This document shows, piece after piece, positions 44,925-54,449 of a stretch of DNA of 64,000 nt (position 1 is its first letter; each line of letters begins with the position of its first letter). Made by a program: the position numbers and the translations under genes. The notes beneath the pieces were generated by a model. It did no database searches, had not been told where the DNA came from, and was given only the letters and a program-made list of their open reading frames with translations. Origin of the DNA: Chryseobacterium oranimense (GTDB taxonomy: Bacteria > Bacteroidota > Bacteroidia > Flavobacteriales > Weeksellaceae); contig NZ_FQWT01000003.1 of NCBI RefSeq assembly GCF_900129755.1, positions 462,832-526,831 of the forward strand, written 5' to 3'.

Positions 44925-45665
44925 TTACAGGTAATCTGCCACATCAATCTCTCCCACAACCGTAAAGACTCCGTTGACCATTTTTTCCTGAAGAACGATC
45001 AGGTTGGCTCCCATATCCTGCTTTATTTTTACCCTGATCATTTCGGAGCCGTTATAAGGAATATCTGTTCCGGGTTTATACAATTCCAGATAAACCGGGG
45101 CTGTGCTGCTGAAAAAACTATATATTTTCACGGGTGTGAAATCTTTTTTTCCAATAGGGTCAAATTCGGCAAGTATGGCTCCGTTTTCTCTTTTCAGAAC
45201 TCCTTTAACACCGGTGAGTGAGGTGCCGGAATATTCGCCAAGATTCGGGAAAATAAATTCAAAGCCTACTTTTCCCAGATTCACCTGTGGCTTTACGGCA
45301 GAAGCCTGGAGAAAGATTCCGGGAAGGTTGAAGAAATTCAGGGTTTTATAATCGTTGATATTGTCGTAAGTAAGATTATAATGGGCTATTTCGAGGCCGG
45401 TTTCGGTGTTGTAAATGCCAAGCCGGTCTGTTTCGCCTTCATCAAGCACAAATTCCAGCTTGGTTTCTATTTTATTGGTATAAGAAGTATTTCCGTTAAT
45501 AGATACAGGAGCTCCGTTAAGCCTGAGCTGGAGAACATCCGGCTTTGAGTATCCTTTAACATTAACTTCTGCGGGTTTCTGCGATTGATCAAACGGCTGC
45601 ATAACGTTGCTGTCTGAACAGGAAATAAGCAGCATAAAAAATACCAGTGTAATGAATCTATTCAT
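44925..45665 (-). CDS. lipoprotein with beta-sandwich domains, function unknown
   Basis: A 246-residue lipoprotein (MNRFITLVFFMLLISC, Cys16) that is almost all beta strand by pattern (LQLRLNGAPVSINGN, LEFVLDEGETDRLGIYN, VYLELYKPGTDIPYNG). No family recognised. Tight link (9 bp) to the S41 protease suggests a joint role at the cell envelope. Confidence 0.6.
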   Translation of the reverse strand: MNRFITLVFFMLLISCSDSNVMQPFDQSQKPAEVNVKGYSKPDVLQLRLNGAPVSINGNTSYTNKIETKLEFVLDEGETDRLGIYNTETGLEIAHYNLTYDNINDYKTLNFFNLPGIFLQASAVKPQVNLGKVGFEFIFPNLGEYSGTSLTGVKGVLKRENGAILAEFDPIGKKDFTPVKIYSFFSSTAPVYLELYKPGTDIPYNGSEMIRVKIKQDMGANLIVLQEKMVNGVFTVVGEIDVADYL

Positions 45666-45704
45666 TTATATTAATTTAAATTGATAAAGTCTAACCTAGA
45701 AATA

Positions 45705-45731
45705 TTGCCCCGCCCGGTGAGAACGGGACAA
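45705..45731 (-). terminator. weak hairpin between T9SS cargo and lipoprotein genes
   Basis: TTGCCCCG (45705-45712) / CGGGACAA (45724-45731) with one mismatch and a GC-rich 11-nt loop in AT-rich surroundings. On the minus strand it is followed by ATATTTC only, so it may attenuate rather than end transcription. Confidence 0.3.
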
Positions 45732-45870
45732 TAAAAATTATAAAAAAACTAAGTTGGATATGTTTATGATCAGGAGGTTATTGCGGGGAAGCTTTAAACC
45801 GACCGGATCGATTAAGTTTTCATGGTAATTCTGCAGAATGTACTGCAATTCACGGATAATTACTGCTTTA

Positions 45871-46797
45871 TTATTTTTTAATGAACTTCAGACTTTCCGT
45901 TATGTTTCCGTCAGAAACTTCTGCTATATACATTCCTGATGTTAATGTAGCTACATTCAGAGATCTGTTATAGGAAGCTGAAAATACTTTTTGTCCGGCT
46001 GCATTATAAATAGTAACCGAGGTCATCTTTTCTTTAAAGCCCGGGTTCAGTTTAAGCTGAAGGAGTTCCTTTACAGGATTTTCCTCTATTTTTGTTAAAT
46101 TTTCTTTTTTATTCTTTACATCTGCTGTTCCCAAGAATGATGAAGCATAGATCGCCATTTCATCAATATTGATATTCTGAAGGTTATTACCACTTGCCTT
46201 TCTGTTTGACCACAGCCCAATATAGATTTTTTTACCTGCAAAAGCCGAAAGGTCTACAACATCTTCTGTAAACTGGGTAAGATCGTTGGAAAAAGGATTG
46301 TCGGTAGTTCCCGCTATGATACGATATGGACTTGCAATGTCATTTCCGTTTGCATCTACTGTCATGGCCTGGAAATCTGACAGTTCCGGAACGGGCTTCT
46401 GGGCTGTGCTTACGAAAATAAAAAGATCACGTCCGAGATTAAGGTGCGAAGTTCTCTGTCTTCCGATAGAAGCTGCAAGGCTGATGGTTCCTGATGCCCC
46501 TTCCAAATTGATCTGCGGGGAGATGATCCAGTCGTTTTCAGTACCGAAACCGGCAACATTACCTGTTGGGACAAGGCTTACCGAATAACGGAGAACACCT
46601 GATGTTCCATAGGTTAAAGCAGTGCCGTTGTGGTAAATATTCTGTCCCTGAACCCATCCGTTTCCGTTGGCGTTAAGGTCATGAGTAGTCCATCCCTGAA
46701 GATCGGCAGGTGTATCAAAAGAATTGCTCCATACCTGAAACTGCGCAGCCACAGCCTGTGATACCAATACAATAGATAATAAAAATAGTTTTTTCAT
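45871..46797 (-). CDS. T9SS type A cargo with choice-of-anchor J-like domain
   Basis: A 308-residue exported protein. Signal peptide (ending AVAAQ), a jelly-roll domain of the choice-of-anchor J kind (WSNSFDTPADLQGWTTHDLN, ENDWIISPQINLEGASGTISL, FAGKKIYIGLWSNR), then a T9SS type A sorting domain (KELLQLKLNP, SVTIYNAAGQKVFSASYN, LTSGMYIAEVSDGNITESLKFIKK). It should be displayed on the surface or released. It is 77 bp after the beta-helix lipoprotein gene. Confidence 0.85.
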   Translation of the reverse strand: MKKLFLLSIVLVSQAVAAQFQVWSNSFDTPADLQGWTTHDLNANGNGWVQGQNIYHNGTALTYGTSGVLRYSVSLVPTGNVAGFGTENDWIISPQINLEGASGTISLAASIGRQRTSHLNLGRDLFIFVSTAQKPVPELSDFQAMTVDANGNDIASPYRIIAGTTDNPFSNDLTQFTEDVVDLSAFAGKKIYIGLWSNRKASGNNLQNINIDEMAIYASSFLGTADVKNKKENLTKIEENPVKELLQLKLNPGFKEKMTSVTIYNAAGQKVFSASYNRSLNVATLTSGMYIAEVSDGNITESLKFIKK

Positions 46798-46874
46798 AAT
46801 ACTGATTTATTAGAGGTTTTTGAAAAATAAAAAAGCAGGGAAAGACATGGGAAGCTTCCCCTGCATTTAAAGTT

Positions 46875-48173
46875 TTACTCCTGAATAGAGAAGTTATATT
46901 TCGTCCATACACCCTGGAAGTTTCCACAGTTTCTAGGCGATACGTTCCATGGTCCGTCGTTGAAGAACGGCTGGCTCATTCCCCATGCAGAAGCTGTAGT
47001 TCCTGTCAGTAAGTTGGCCGCCGGGATTGATGCCGTACCAGTTCCTGTAACAGAAGTTGTAAATCCGTGTACTTTGATGGTGCTGAAGTTGGAAGCAGAA
47101 GAAAGCTCAGAACCTGTACCTTCTACTTTGATTCCTACAGGATAACCTGTTACAACAGCGTTGTTTAGTGTCAGTTTACCACTTCTTCTGATGTGGATAC
47201 CGTTTTCGTAAGCTGATCCTTGCCCTGCAATACCGTTTTTAGCCCCTATGATCGTAAGGTTGTTGATAACAGGATTGGTAATAAGTGGTGTAGAAGTACC
47301 TTCTGCGTTGTTATCAAGCTCGATACCGTTAGAATCCGGGCTACCTCCGCTAAGGCTGTGGGTAGAATTGTAATCTGCCAAAGCAAGAGCACAGGTAATG
47401 GTTCCTGTGTATCCGTTGTCGAAATCGAAGTTATCATCATCCGCAGCGAAAGAAACAAGGTTAGAAGCGTTTACCGTACCTCCGAAGAATTCAAAAGAAT
47501 CGTCTTTACCGTAAGATACTTGGATGTGATCCAGGGTAGTTCCGTTTCCAACTCCTCCTAAAGTAAGACCGTTGATCTCGTTTCCTGAATTTGGAGCCAA
47601 AAGGTCGTATCCTGCAAATTCAATACGAACATACTTCAGTGTTCCCCCGTTGTGAGAAGCATTGGAACCTCCGTAGAAAAAATCAGGACCGGTTAATCCT
47701 TCGATCGTTTTTGTAGAAGGGGTGTTGGTAGGAGCATCACCTAAAATGATCACACCGCCGAAGTCACCAGGAGCAGCCGTTGTATCTTCGTTTCCATCCA
47801 ATAGTTTATAACTTGTAAAAATAATAGGCTGAGATTCTGTACCGGTAGCGTTGATTTTACCTGTTTTAGAGATCACCAATACTCCTGTAGCCGTGTTGCT
47901 TGTGTTTGGTTTTGCTTTAATAAAAGTTCCTGGCTGAATAGTCAGTGTAGCACCGTTTTTAACCGTTACGATTCCGTTAATTTCTACCACACCGCTCCAT
48001 GTAGTGTTTGTTGTGATATCTCCGCTTACACTGGTTACAGGAAGTGCGGATGCAGTAATATATTCAGCAGATGCAGACTTCATTTCGAAAGGAGTTGAAG
48101 AATCCGCAAGATGATCATTTTGGCAAGCAGTAAGAGATAATGCTGCAGCAGCAATTAAAGTTAATCTTTTCAT
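46875..48173 (-). CDS. parallel beta-helix lipoprotein next to TonB receptor
   Basis: A 432-residue lipoprotein (lipobox LSLTACQND, Cys17). After a Thr/Ser-rich start, NTTWSGVVEINGIVTVKNGATLTIQPGTFIKA and repeated turns (GTLKYVRIEFAGYD, GTTLDHIQVSYGKDDSFEFFGGTVNA, NPVINNLTIIGAKNGI) point to a right-handed parallel beta-helix. Proteins of this type often sit next to TonB receptors in Flavobacteria, possibly as surface ligand-binding partners; the ligand is unknown. It is downstream of the FecA-like receptor with a 316-bp gap. Confidence 0.7.
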   Translation of the reverse strand: MKRLTLIAAAALSLTACQNDHLADSSTPFEMKSASAEYITASALPVTSVSGDITTNTTWSGVVEINGIVTVKNGATLTIQPGTFIKAKPNTSNTATGVLVISKTGKINATGTESQPIIFTSYKLLDGNEDTTAAPGDFGGVIILGDAPTNTPSTKTIEGLTGPDFFYGGSNASHNGGTLKYVRIEFAGYDLLAPNSGNEINGLTLGGVGNGTTLDHIQVSYGKDDSFEFFGGTVNASNLVSFAADDDNFDFDNGYTGTITCALALADYNSTHSLSGGSPDSNGIELDNNAEGTSTPLITNPVINNLTIIGAKNGIAGQGSAYENGIHIRRSGKLTLNNAVVTGYPVGIKVEGTGSELSSASNFSTIKVHGFTTSVTGTGTASIPAANLLTGTTASAWGMSQPFFNDGPWNVSPRNCGNFQGVWTKYNFSIQE

Positions 48174-48489
48174 TTGTTATAATTTTTAATAGATCCGGAT
48201 TTATGGTTTTTCAGGCCGGAAATTTTTAATATTTAGGAATATCCGCCTCTATATTCCTGCGATTTGGTTTTTACTTCACCCTGCGTTCCAGGAGGGGCTG
48301 TCCTGCCGGGGTTCCCTTTTTTATCCGTCGCTGTCCGGGAAAAAACAGGAACGTTCGGTTTTTATCTGATCCGGTACTGCTGTGCGCATCATCAGTATGG
48401 GTCTCCGGTCATATTTCAGGTTTCCGAAACCTGTACGCTTCTCTATCAAGAGCTCTTTTTATCTTTATACCGGGATATTCAGGCTATCG
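48174..48489. other. 316-bp gap inside the receptor operon
   Basis: This stretch between the receptor stop and the beta-helix lipoprotein start is less AT-rich than other spacers but codes for nothing I can support on either strand. It may hold a promoter or an mRNA structure for the lipoprotein gene; no consensus box was seen. Confidence 0.35.
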
Positions 48490-51400
48490 TTAAAATGTGT
48501 AATTTACACTTAGGCCGAATACCCTTCCGCTGTAAGCACGGAATGTGATTTTATCAATATCCTTGTCATATTTGTTGGTGGCACCCGGAAGCAGCTCCCA
48601 GGCTTCCCTGTCTGTCGCTACATTACTTCCTCCGTCTCCTTTCGGAACTGAATAGGAATTGAAATTGTTATAAAATTCTTTCACCCGGTTGAAGAGGTTC
48701 CTTACATTCAATTTCAGTTCAAGGTTTCTGTTTCTCAGGAATTTATAGGAAATCTGTGCATCTGCAACAGCATACGGTCGCTGGATCTCTTCTCCGTTGT
48801 AAGCATATCCAACGGTAATGTACTGGTCGCCTTTGGCATTATATAAAAAACTGGCTCCCAAACGGTTTCCATCAAAGGTTAACCCTAAATTATAGGCATA
48901 AGGAGTTTGCCCGTATAATGGTCTTTCCACTTCATAGGTTTCATCATTATCCCCGGTTTTATACTGGTTTTTAAAAGCGATTACTTTCGTTGTATTGTAG
49001 GTGAAATTTCCGCTTACAAAAAGCTTTTCGAGTAAAGAGCCTTCTGCAATAAAGCCAAGATTTTTCCGTACTTCAACCTCTACTCCTTTCAGCTTTGCAT
49101 TTTTGGAATTTCCGTTGTACAGGAACAGGTTTCCTTCGTTGGAAAGATGGCCTTCGCGTTCAATAGGCTTATCAATATTTTTGTAATACAGTCCTGCGGA
49201 AAATATTTCTCCCAGTCCCGGAAACCATTCAAACTTGAAATCATAATTATTGACTACCGATGAGGTCATTTCCGTATTATAAATCAAGCCGTTGGCCACC
49301 GGATCAAAGTAAGGAAGTCCTGTTCTTTCATTAAACTGGGGACGGATCACTGTTTTGTTGTAAGCCAGCCTTACGTTAATTTTATTGGTGGGGCTGTAAG
49401 TGAAGTTTGCAGAAGGCATCCACTGCCACGGCTTATCATCGATAGGTTCTTTTATAACTGATTGATTATCTGACACATCCAGCTGCTGAGAAATAAGGTC
49501 ATATTTGAAATATTCTGCGCGAAGTCCCCATACCAATCTGAATTTGTTTTTCCACCGGTTATCAAACATCACATATACAGCATGCTGGGTTACCTTTCCT
49601 TCGTATTTATCATTTTTATAGAGCGGCCTGGTTTGCCATCCGATACCTCCGGGAACATACTGGGAACCATCAAACCAATTAGCCAGTGCGCCATACATGG
49701 TTAAATAGTTTTTCTCGTTGTTCGGAACATCCCTGTTTTCGTCTACTCTTAGAAAAAACTTCTGCTGCTGGTTGGTATTGTTTTTTATAACACCGGCATA
49801 TCCTGCTTTTATATCATTTTTAAAATTTCCCGTATCCATATTCCATTTCAGGGAAGCTCCGTAATTATAATCTGTTTCTTTATTTTCGATATATCCACGG
49901 TAAAAATTGCTCCCGGAATTGTAGATTCTGTGATAGGTTAAGATTTCGCTGCCGATAAAATCATAAAGGGTCAGATACTGTGTATAATCTTTAGTATCTG
50001 ATTTTACTCCTGTTCTTGCTGCAAACCAGTTGATTTCTGCATTTCCTACTTTATGGTTTCCTTCGAGTTTATTCTGCAGAAGGGTCTGGTAGATCGGGTA
50101 ATTGGTGTTGTCGGTATAGGGTTTATCAAGACCTTTAATTTGTGAAGGATCGTTATTGGGAATAATTCCGTTATAAAAATAATTGTAGGATGCTTCTGCA
50201 TTGGCAGGGGTTCCACTGCCGTTGGTATACTGATTCCACCCTGTTACCCGGGTCAGTGTATTGTCATAAATATGGGTATATGAATTTCTGAATGAAATCC
50301 TGCTTTTTCCCAGCTGGAGTCCAAAGTTGAGCATTCCGGCCAGTGTAGAATTGTAATTGTAGGAAGCTCCTTTGTTTTTGAAATTGTAAAATACAATAGG
50401 AGCTGTTCCGTTTGCCTGCCAGTTGGGGTCATATGGATCTGTAGTATCCAGCCAGTTTCCCCTTCCCGTATGGTCTATATCTAGCTTACTCTGCTCGTTT
50501 CTTACTGTAAATGCTCCTGCAAAACCCCATTTATTGTTGTTTTTAAGGGTAAATGTTCTTCCCAGGGCAACCTGTATATTCGATCCCATATCCCCTGTCG
50601 TACTGAAGGTCGAAAAGTTATCATTCTTAAATCTTTTAGACTGCTCAAAAAATATCGGGTTATTCCAGTCCGTAGCTTCAAGATCTTTGGGAAAATCCCT
50701 GGTTCCGTCATCATAGCCGAAATAATCATATTTTCCACGTTTGCGGCTGAGAAATTCTTTAAACGCCGACTGGTCGTTATAGGAAGTTCCCACACTTACT
50801 GTCGTAAAGTTTTCATTGGGTATATCTTTGGTCCTTACTTCTACATAGCCTCCTGCAAAGCTGGCATTCATATCCGGAGTTGCCGTTTTGCTCACCACTA
50901 TACTTTCTACCATGGCAGTAGGGATGATATCAAATGAAAAGTTCTGGTTATAGGCTTCTGTACTGGGCAGATTGATCCCGTCCATTGCTGCTGTATTCCA
51001 GCGTTCTCCCATGGAGCGGACTACTACATATTTATTATCGATGGTGGTTATCCCCGTTACTCTTTTCAGGGTCCCTCCTACGTCATTATCCGGTGTCTTG
51101 GCGATCTGCTCGGCGGAAATACCATCGCTCATCTGGGCAGCTTTTTTCTGTTGGGCAAGAAGTCCGGCCTGGGTATCTGCTTTCCTGGTTCCTGTAATCA
51201 CCACTTCCCTGATGTCTGTGATCTTTTCCGAAGCCTGCTTCATGGCAAAGGATACAGTATTCGTTTCATTATTGGCTACCGAAAGCTTCTCTACCCTCAG
51301 GGGGCTGTATTTTGGAGCTTTTACAGTTAAAGTATATATTCCGGAAGGAAGATCTACCACGAAATCACCATTATTGTCCGTAACGACAGTCTTTTTGGCG

Positions 51401-51798
51401 ACTGTAACTTCAGCTCCGGAAACGGGATTTCCTATTTCATCTACGATCTTTCCTGAAATTCTTCCGTCACCTGTTACAGAAATACCTGTTCCTTCATATT
51501 TTATCGAAATAAGGTCCCCACGGAGTCGAAATGCCACCGGAAGTCCGTTTGTAATATCTTTCAGGCAGTTGCTAACGGTTGCATTTTCACAGTTCACGCC
51601 TTTTACCTTCAGCTCTCTGATATCCATCTTTGAATAGGCCAGCCTCATTCCCGTTTTTCCTGCAAAGTCTTCCAGGACCTCAATAAGGGGCCTGCTTGCC
51701 GGGACAGAAAATGATACCTTCCGGACCAGTTCCTGAGCTTCGGCTGCTACTGTAAAGAATACTGCTGCAACGGTAAGACCGCATTTCAATCTTTTCAT
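48490..51798 (-). CDS. FecA-type TonB-dependent receptor with STN domain
   Basis: A 1102-residue outer-membrane receptor. Signal peptide (ending AAEAQ), STN signalling domain (about 30-105, SFSVPASRPLIEVLEDFAGKTGM-type start, ENATVSNCLKDITN), a carboxypeptidase-like domain (about 112-190, GNPVSGAEVTVAKK, GIYTLTVKAP), plug (DNDVGGTLKRVTGITTIDN) and barrel ending VNYTF. The STN domain signals to FecR in the membrane, and the fecR and fecI-like genes lie upstream. The substrate is not known; iron complexes are typical for FecA, but the neighbours (beta-helix lipoprotein, S41 protease) allow protein or peptide ligands. Confidence 0.93.
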   Translation of the reverse strand: MKRLKCGLTVAAVFFTVAAEAQELVRKVSFSVPASRPLIEVLEDFAGKTGMRLAYSKMDIRELKVKGVNCENATVSNCLKDITNGLPVAFRLRGDLISIKYEGTGISVTGDGRISGKIVDEIGNPVSGAEVTVAKKTVVTDNNGDFVVDLPSGIYTLTVKAPKYSPLRVEKLSVANNETNTVSFAMKQASEKITDIREVVITGTRKADTQAGLLAQQKKAAQMSDGISAEQIAKTPDNDVGGTLKRVTGITTIDNKYVVVRSMGERWNTAAMDGINLPSTEAYNQNFSFDIIPTAMVESIVVSKTATPDMNASFAGGYVEVRTKDIPNENFTTVSVGTSYNDQSAFKEFLSRKRGKYDYFGYDDGTRDFPKDLEATDWNNPIFFEQSKRFKNDNFSTFSTTGDMGSNIQVALGRTFTLKNNNKWGFAGAFTVRNEQSKLDIDHTGRGNWLDTTDPYDPNWQANGTAPIVFYNFKNKGASYNYNSTLAGMLNFGLQLGKSRISFRNSYTHIYDNTLTRVTGWNQYTNGSGTPANAEASYNYFYNGIIPNNDPSQIKGLDKPYTDNTNYPIYQTLLQNKLEGNHKVGNAEINWFAARTGVKSDTKDYTQYLTLYDFIGSEILTYHRIYNSGSNFYRGYIENKETDYNYGASLKWNMDTGNFKNDIKAGYAGVIKNNTNQQQKFFLRVDENRDVPNNEKNYLTMYGALANWFDGSQYVPGGIGWQTRPLYKNDKYEGKVTQHAVYVMFDNRWKNKFRLVWGLRAEYFKYDLISQQLDVSDNQSVIKEPIDDKPWQWMPSANFTYSPTNKINVRLAYNKTVIRPQFNERTGLPYFDPVANGLIYNTEMTSSVVNNYDFKFEWFPGLGEIFSAGLYYKNIDKPIEREGHLSNEGNLFLYNGNSKNAKLKGVEVEVRKNLGFIAEGSLLEKLFVSGNFTYNTTKVIAFKNQYKTGDNDETYEVERPLYGQTPYAYNLGLTFDGNRLGASFLYNAKGDQYITVGYAYNGEEIQRPYAVADAQISYKFLRNRNLELKLNVRNLFNRVKEFYNNFNSYSVPKGDGGSNVATDREAWELLPGATNKYDKDIDKITFRAYSGRVFGLSVNYTF

Positions 51799-51858
51799 AT
51801 GTTCAAGTTCTCTTTTATTAAAAGTTTTATTTTTTTAATGTTATTTCTGTAGGTTGAT

Positions 51859-52818
51859 TTATTTTTTCAGGGTGTAGATCTGATCTTCTTTGTGTACTTC
51901 AAGTCCAAGTATAAAGGCTAGTGCTTCCATATTTTCATCTGCTGTACCTCCTGTAAAATCGGCCGTTATCTTTTTCTCAGCAGTTTCTTTCGGATAAACA
52001 ATTCTTATTTTATAGTTAGCCTGCATCACTTCCGCCACTTCTTTGAAGGAAACATCATTGAAGCTCAATGACAGCAGTTTCATACTCTGTTTTCCCGATT
52101 TATTTTCCGGGGTAAGTGAAATGACAGCAGCGGTATGGGCAATCCCGAAATTGGTCCATTTCTGGTTGGGTTTCAGGTAAGAGACCGGGGCTCCGGCGTA
52201 GGATACGGCAACTTTTCCTTCATATAACTGTACAGATTTATCTTTCCCGGACTGTGAAACTTTAAAAATAGTCCCCAATACTTTGGTACTGAAACCATCT
52301 GCACGCACAATGAACGGATGTATTTTTGATTTTGCCACGGAAAAGACTGCATCTCCTTTCAGGTCCACAACCCTTGTGGAAGCGGGAAATGATTTGTCTA
52401 CAGTAAGCTCCGCGCCTTTCAGAAGAGTTACTACAGAACCGTCTGTCAGATAAACTTTTCGGTTTCCTGAACCGGCAGTATAAATATCCGGTTTAAAAAA
52501 AGCATGATAGGTAAGAATTCCCCCCAATGACAGCAGAAGTACAACTGCAGCTGCCACTGTATAAGCATATTTCTTAAACGGATATATGTGAGTTGATTTT
52601 ACAGGTTTGATGAAATACAGCTCAAGTTCGGATAAGATTCTTTCTTTGGCTTCCTTCATATGGAAATGATCAAGTTCCTTTTCTGTACGGATGTTCCATT
52701 GGTTTAAAATTTCAGCTTCCTTTTCTGAGATTGGTTCTTCGGAAACTTCCCTCTGCCAGAGTTTAAAAACAAACGCTGCAGTATTCTTATATTTTCGGCT
52801 TTTCATAAAATATTTCAT
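51859..52818 (-). CDS. FecR-family anti-sigma regulator
   Basis: About 319 residues. N-terminal cytoplasmic helix with SEKEAEILNQWNIRTEKELDH binds the sigma factor, a transmembrane helix (VAAAVVLLLSLGGILTYHAF) follows, and the periplasmic FecR domain includes RKVYLTDGSVVTLLKGAEL, DLKGDAVFSVAKS and FKVSQSGKDKSVQLYEGKVAVS, ending with an STN-like module (ALAFILGLEVHKEDQIYTLKK). The frame can open from a GTG at 52827, but ATG 52818 is preferred. It relays the signal from the receptor, whose gene starts 60 bp downstream, to the divergent sigma factor. Confidence 0.92.
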   Translation of the reverse strand: MKYFMKSRKYKNTAAFVFKLWQREVSEEPISEKEAEILNQWNIRTEKELDHFHMKEAKERILSELELYFIKPVKSTHIYPFKKYAYTVAAAVVLLLSLGGILTYHAFFKPDIYTAGSGNRKVYLTDGSVVTLLKGAELTVDKSFPASTRVVDLKGDAVFSVAKSKIHPFIVRADGFSTKVLGTIFKVSQSGKDKSVQLYEGKVAVSYAGAPVSYLKPNQKWTNFGIAHTAAVISLTPENKSGKQSMKLLSLSFNDVSFKEVAEVMQANYKIRIVYPKETAEKKITADFTGGTADENMEALAFILGLEVHKEDQIYTLKK

Positions 52819-53030
52819 GGTATTCACAGATCCTTCTGTCTATAAGACTGTGAAAATGAAAAACTTCCCCAGGCTGTTCTTAATATTGTATTCACATTAA
52901 AGTCAGCTTGTTAACAATTTTAGTTTATTTCAATGTTTTCTCAACATTTGATTCACATTCCGGGGATATTTTTCAGAAATAATTAATTTTCGGATCCCCA
53001 ATGTTCACAAAAAGTTAATTTTTCTTTAGG

Positions 53031-53038
53031 TAATTTTG
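53031..53038 (+). promoter_or_regulatory. -7 box upstream of ECF sigma gene
   Basis: TAATTTTG matches TAnnTTTG. It ends only 10 bases before the ATG at 53049, which would give a very short leader, so the match is tentative. Confidence 0.35.
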
Positions 53039-53048
53039 CGGTAACGAT

Positions 53049-53675
53049 ATGAAGCCTACAGATTATATACTATTGAAAAAAATAAAATCGGGCGACCGTC
53101 CTGCATTCATGCTGCTTTATGAGCGGTACTGGGACAGTCTTTACCGTTTTGTTTTTATGAGGACGAGGGACAAGGAAATGTCTGAGGAACTGCTACAGAA
53201 CCTCTGGATTAAGATTCTTGAGGATACGGCATCTATACATACCGATGATTCAGAAAGTGCGAAAGGATACCTGCTAAGGTATCTTCATTACCGGATTATC
53301 GATCATTACAACAGCTCAAAAAAAACGCCGTCTACAATTAGCATTGATGAATTTGATCCTTCTGGTGAAATGGATCTGTCGGATTCGGAATATTTTGAAA
53401 TCCTGGAAGAAAATGAGGTCTCGGCTCTGTTATCAATGATTGATGAGGTTGTTTCACAGCTTCCATCCACAGAGCAAAGTGTGTACGATATGCGGATCAG
53501 GAGAAATATGTCTGTGCACGAAACTGCGGAAGCTCTGGGTATCAGTAATAAAACGGTCAGTAATAAGTTAAGCAAAGCTTTAGGGGAAATACGCGATCAG
53601 CTGAATCCTGAATACCAGTCTTCTAAAAAACTGGTATCCATACTGATGCTGATGGAAATTTTAACGAAATACTAA
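53049..53675 (+). CDS. ECF sigma factor (FecI/RpoE type)
   Basis: A 208-residue sigma-70 family ECF factor. Region 2 is FMLLYERYWDSLYRFVFMRTRDKEMSEELLQNLWIKIL, and region 4 is LPSTEQSVYDMRIRRNMSVHETAEALGISNKTVSNKLSKAL. Divergent from fecR-like and receptor genes, it completes a cell-surface signalling system: ligand binding at the receptor frees the sigma factor to transcribe the receptor operon. Confidence 0.93.
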   Translation: MKPTDYILLKKIKSGDRPAFMLLYERYWDSLYRFVFMRTRDKEMSEELLQNLWIKILEDTASIHTDDSESAKGYLLRYLHYRIIDHYNSSKKTPSTISIDEFDPSGEMDLSDSEYFEILEENEVSALLSMIDEVVSQLPSTEQSVYDMRIRRNMSVHETAEALGISNKTVSNKLSKALGEIRDQLNPEYQSSKKLVSILMLMEILTKY

Positions 53676-53684
53676 ATGTAAAAG

Positions 53685-54449
53685 CTATTCATAAACTACA
53701 TAATTTACTTTATCAACTCCTGTGTTACCGGATTTCTCATGATAAGCATATACAGTGAGCTCATAATTTCCGGGTGTATTTAAAAGATCGCTTCCTTCAA
53801 ATAAATTGGTAGATACCAGCGATAGAATAACATCTTTGAGATATTGGCCGTCTTTCTTAAGAATTCCTTTAACTTCAATTTCGTCGGAATTCCAGACCCC
53901 GTTTTTATCAATCACACATCCACACATCATAACAATATTGGCCTGAAACTGAAAAAGTTTTCCTTTAATAGAATTCAAAGCAATATACTGATGGGTTCTC
54001 GGTTTCAGGATATCAATGATGAATCCAGGAATTTCTAAAATAATCCCGTCACCCAGAATATGTTTTCCCGGAATCAGCCAAAGTTCAGTACTTACGCTGG
54101 CCTGCGCCTGTTTATTGTTTAACGGAGAGAGTATCTCAATACTTACAAATGTAGGTTCACTGATGTCTATTGATGCCAGAAAACCAGCCGTCTGTGGATC
54201 GGTGATGAGAGTGCCTCTTGTTTTGGCTCCTTTCATGATCAGATCTGTATTTCCTGTGCTTCCAGTAGTATTTCCTTCTGCTAAAATCTGTCGGTTTATT
54301 TTGTTTCGGACAATGATATGGGCACCTCCCAAAGAACTTCCGATAAATTTCGCATCTCTTGCTTTTGCCCTGATCATAATTTTAGTCTCTGCCGCAGAAG
54401 CTGTAAGACCGGTGACAAGAAAAGCTACAATAAAAATAAGTGTTCTCAT
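53685..54449 (-). CDS. exported protein of unknown function, coupled to MarR regulator
   Basis: A 254-residue protein with signal peptide (ending LTASAAE). The mature part has two beta-rich sections separated around residue 150 (IPGFIIDILKPRTHQYIALNSIKGKLF) and an unpaired MMCGC motif near 180. No family recognised. Its ATG overlaps the MarR stop by 4 bp, so translation is coupled. A role in response to the MarR signal is possible. Confidence 0.6.
   Translation of the reverse strand: MRTLIFIVAFLVTGLTASAAETKIMIRAKARDAKFIGSSLGGAHIIVRNKINRQILAEGNTTGSTGNTDLIMKGAKTRGTLITDPQTAGFLASIDISEPTFVSIEILSPLNNKQAQASVSTELWLIPGKHILGDGIILEIPGFIIDILKPRTHQYIALNSIKGKLFQFQANIVMMCGCVIDKNGVWNSDEIEVKGILKKDGQYLKDVILSLVSTNLFEGSDLLNTPGNYELTVYAYHEKSGNTGVDKVNYVVYE

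Noticed and set aside
50972..51637. 221-codon open frame on the plus strand opposite the FecA-type receptor gene
   Set aside because: It lies fully antisense to a convincing receptor gene with intact STN and plug motifs, and its translation is low-complexity Ser/Pro/Thr-rich without any family motif.
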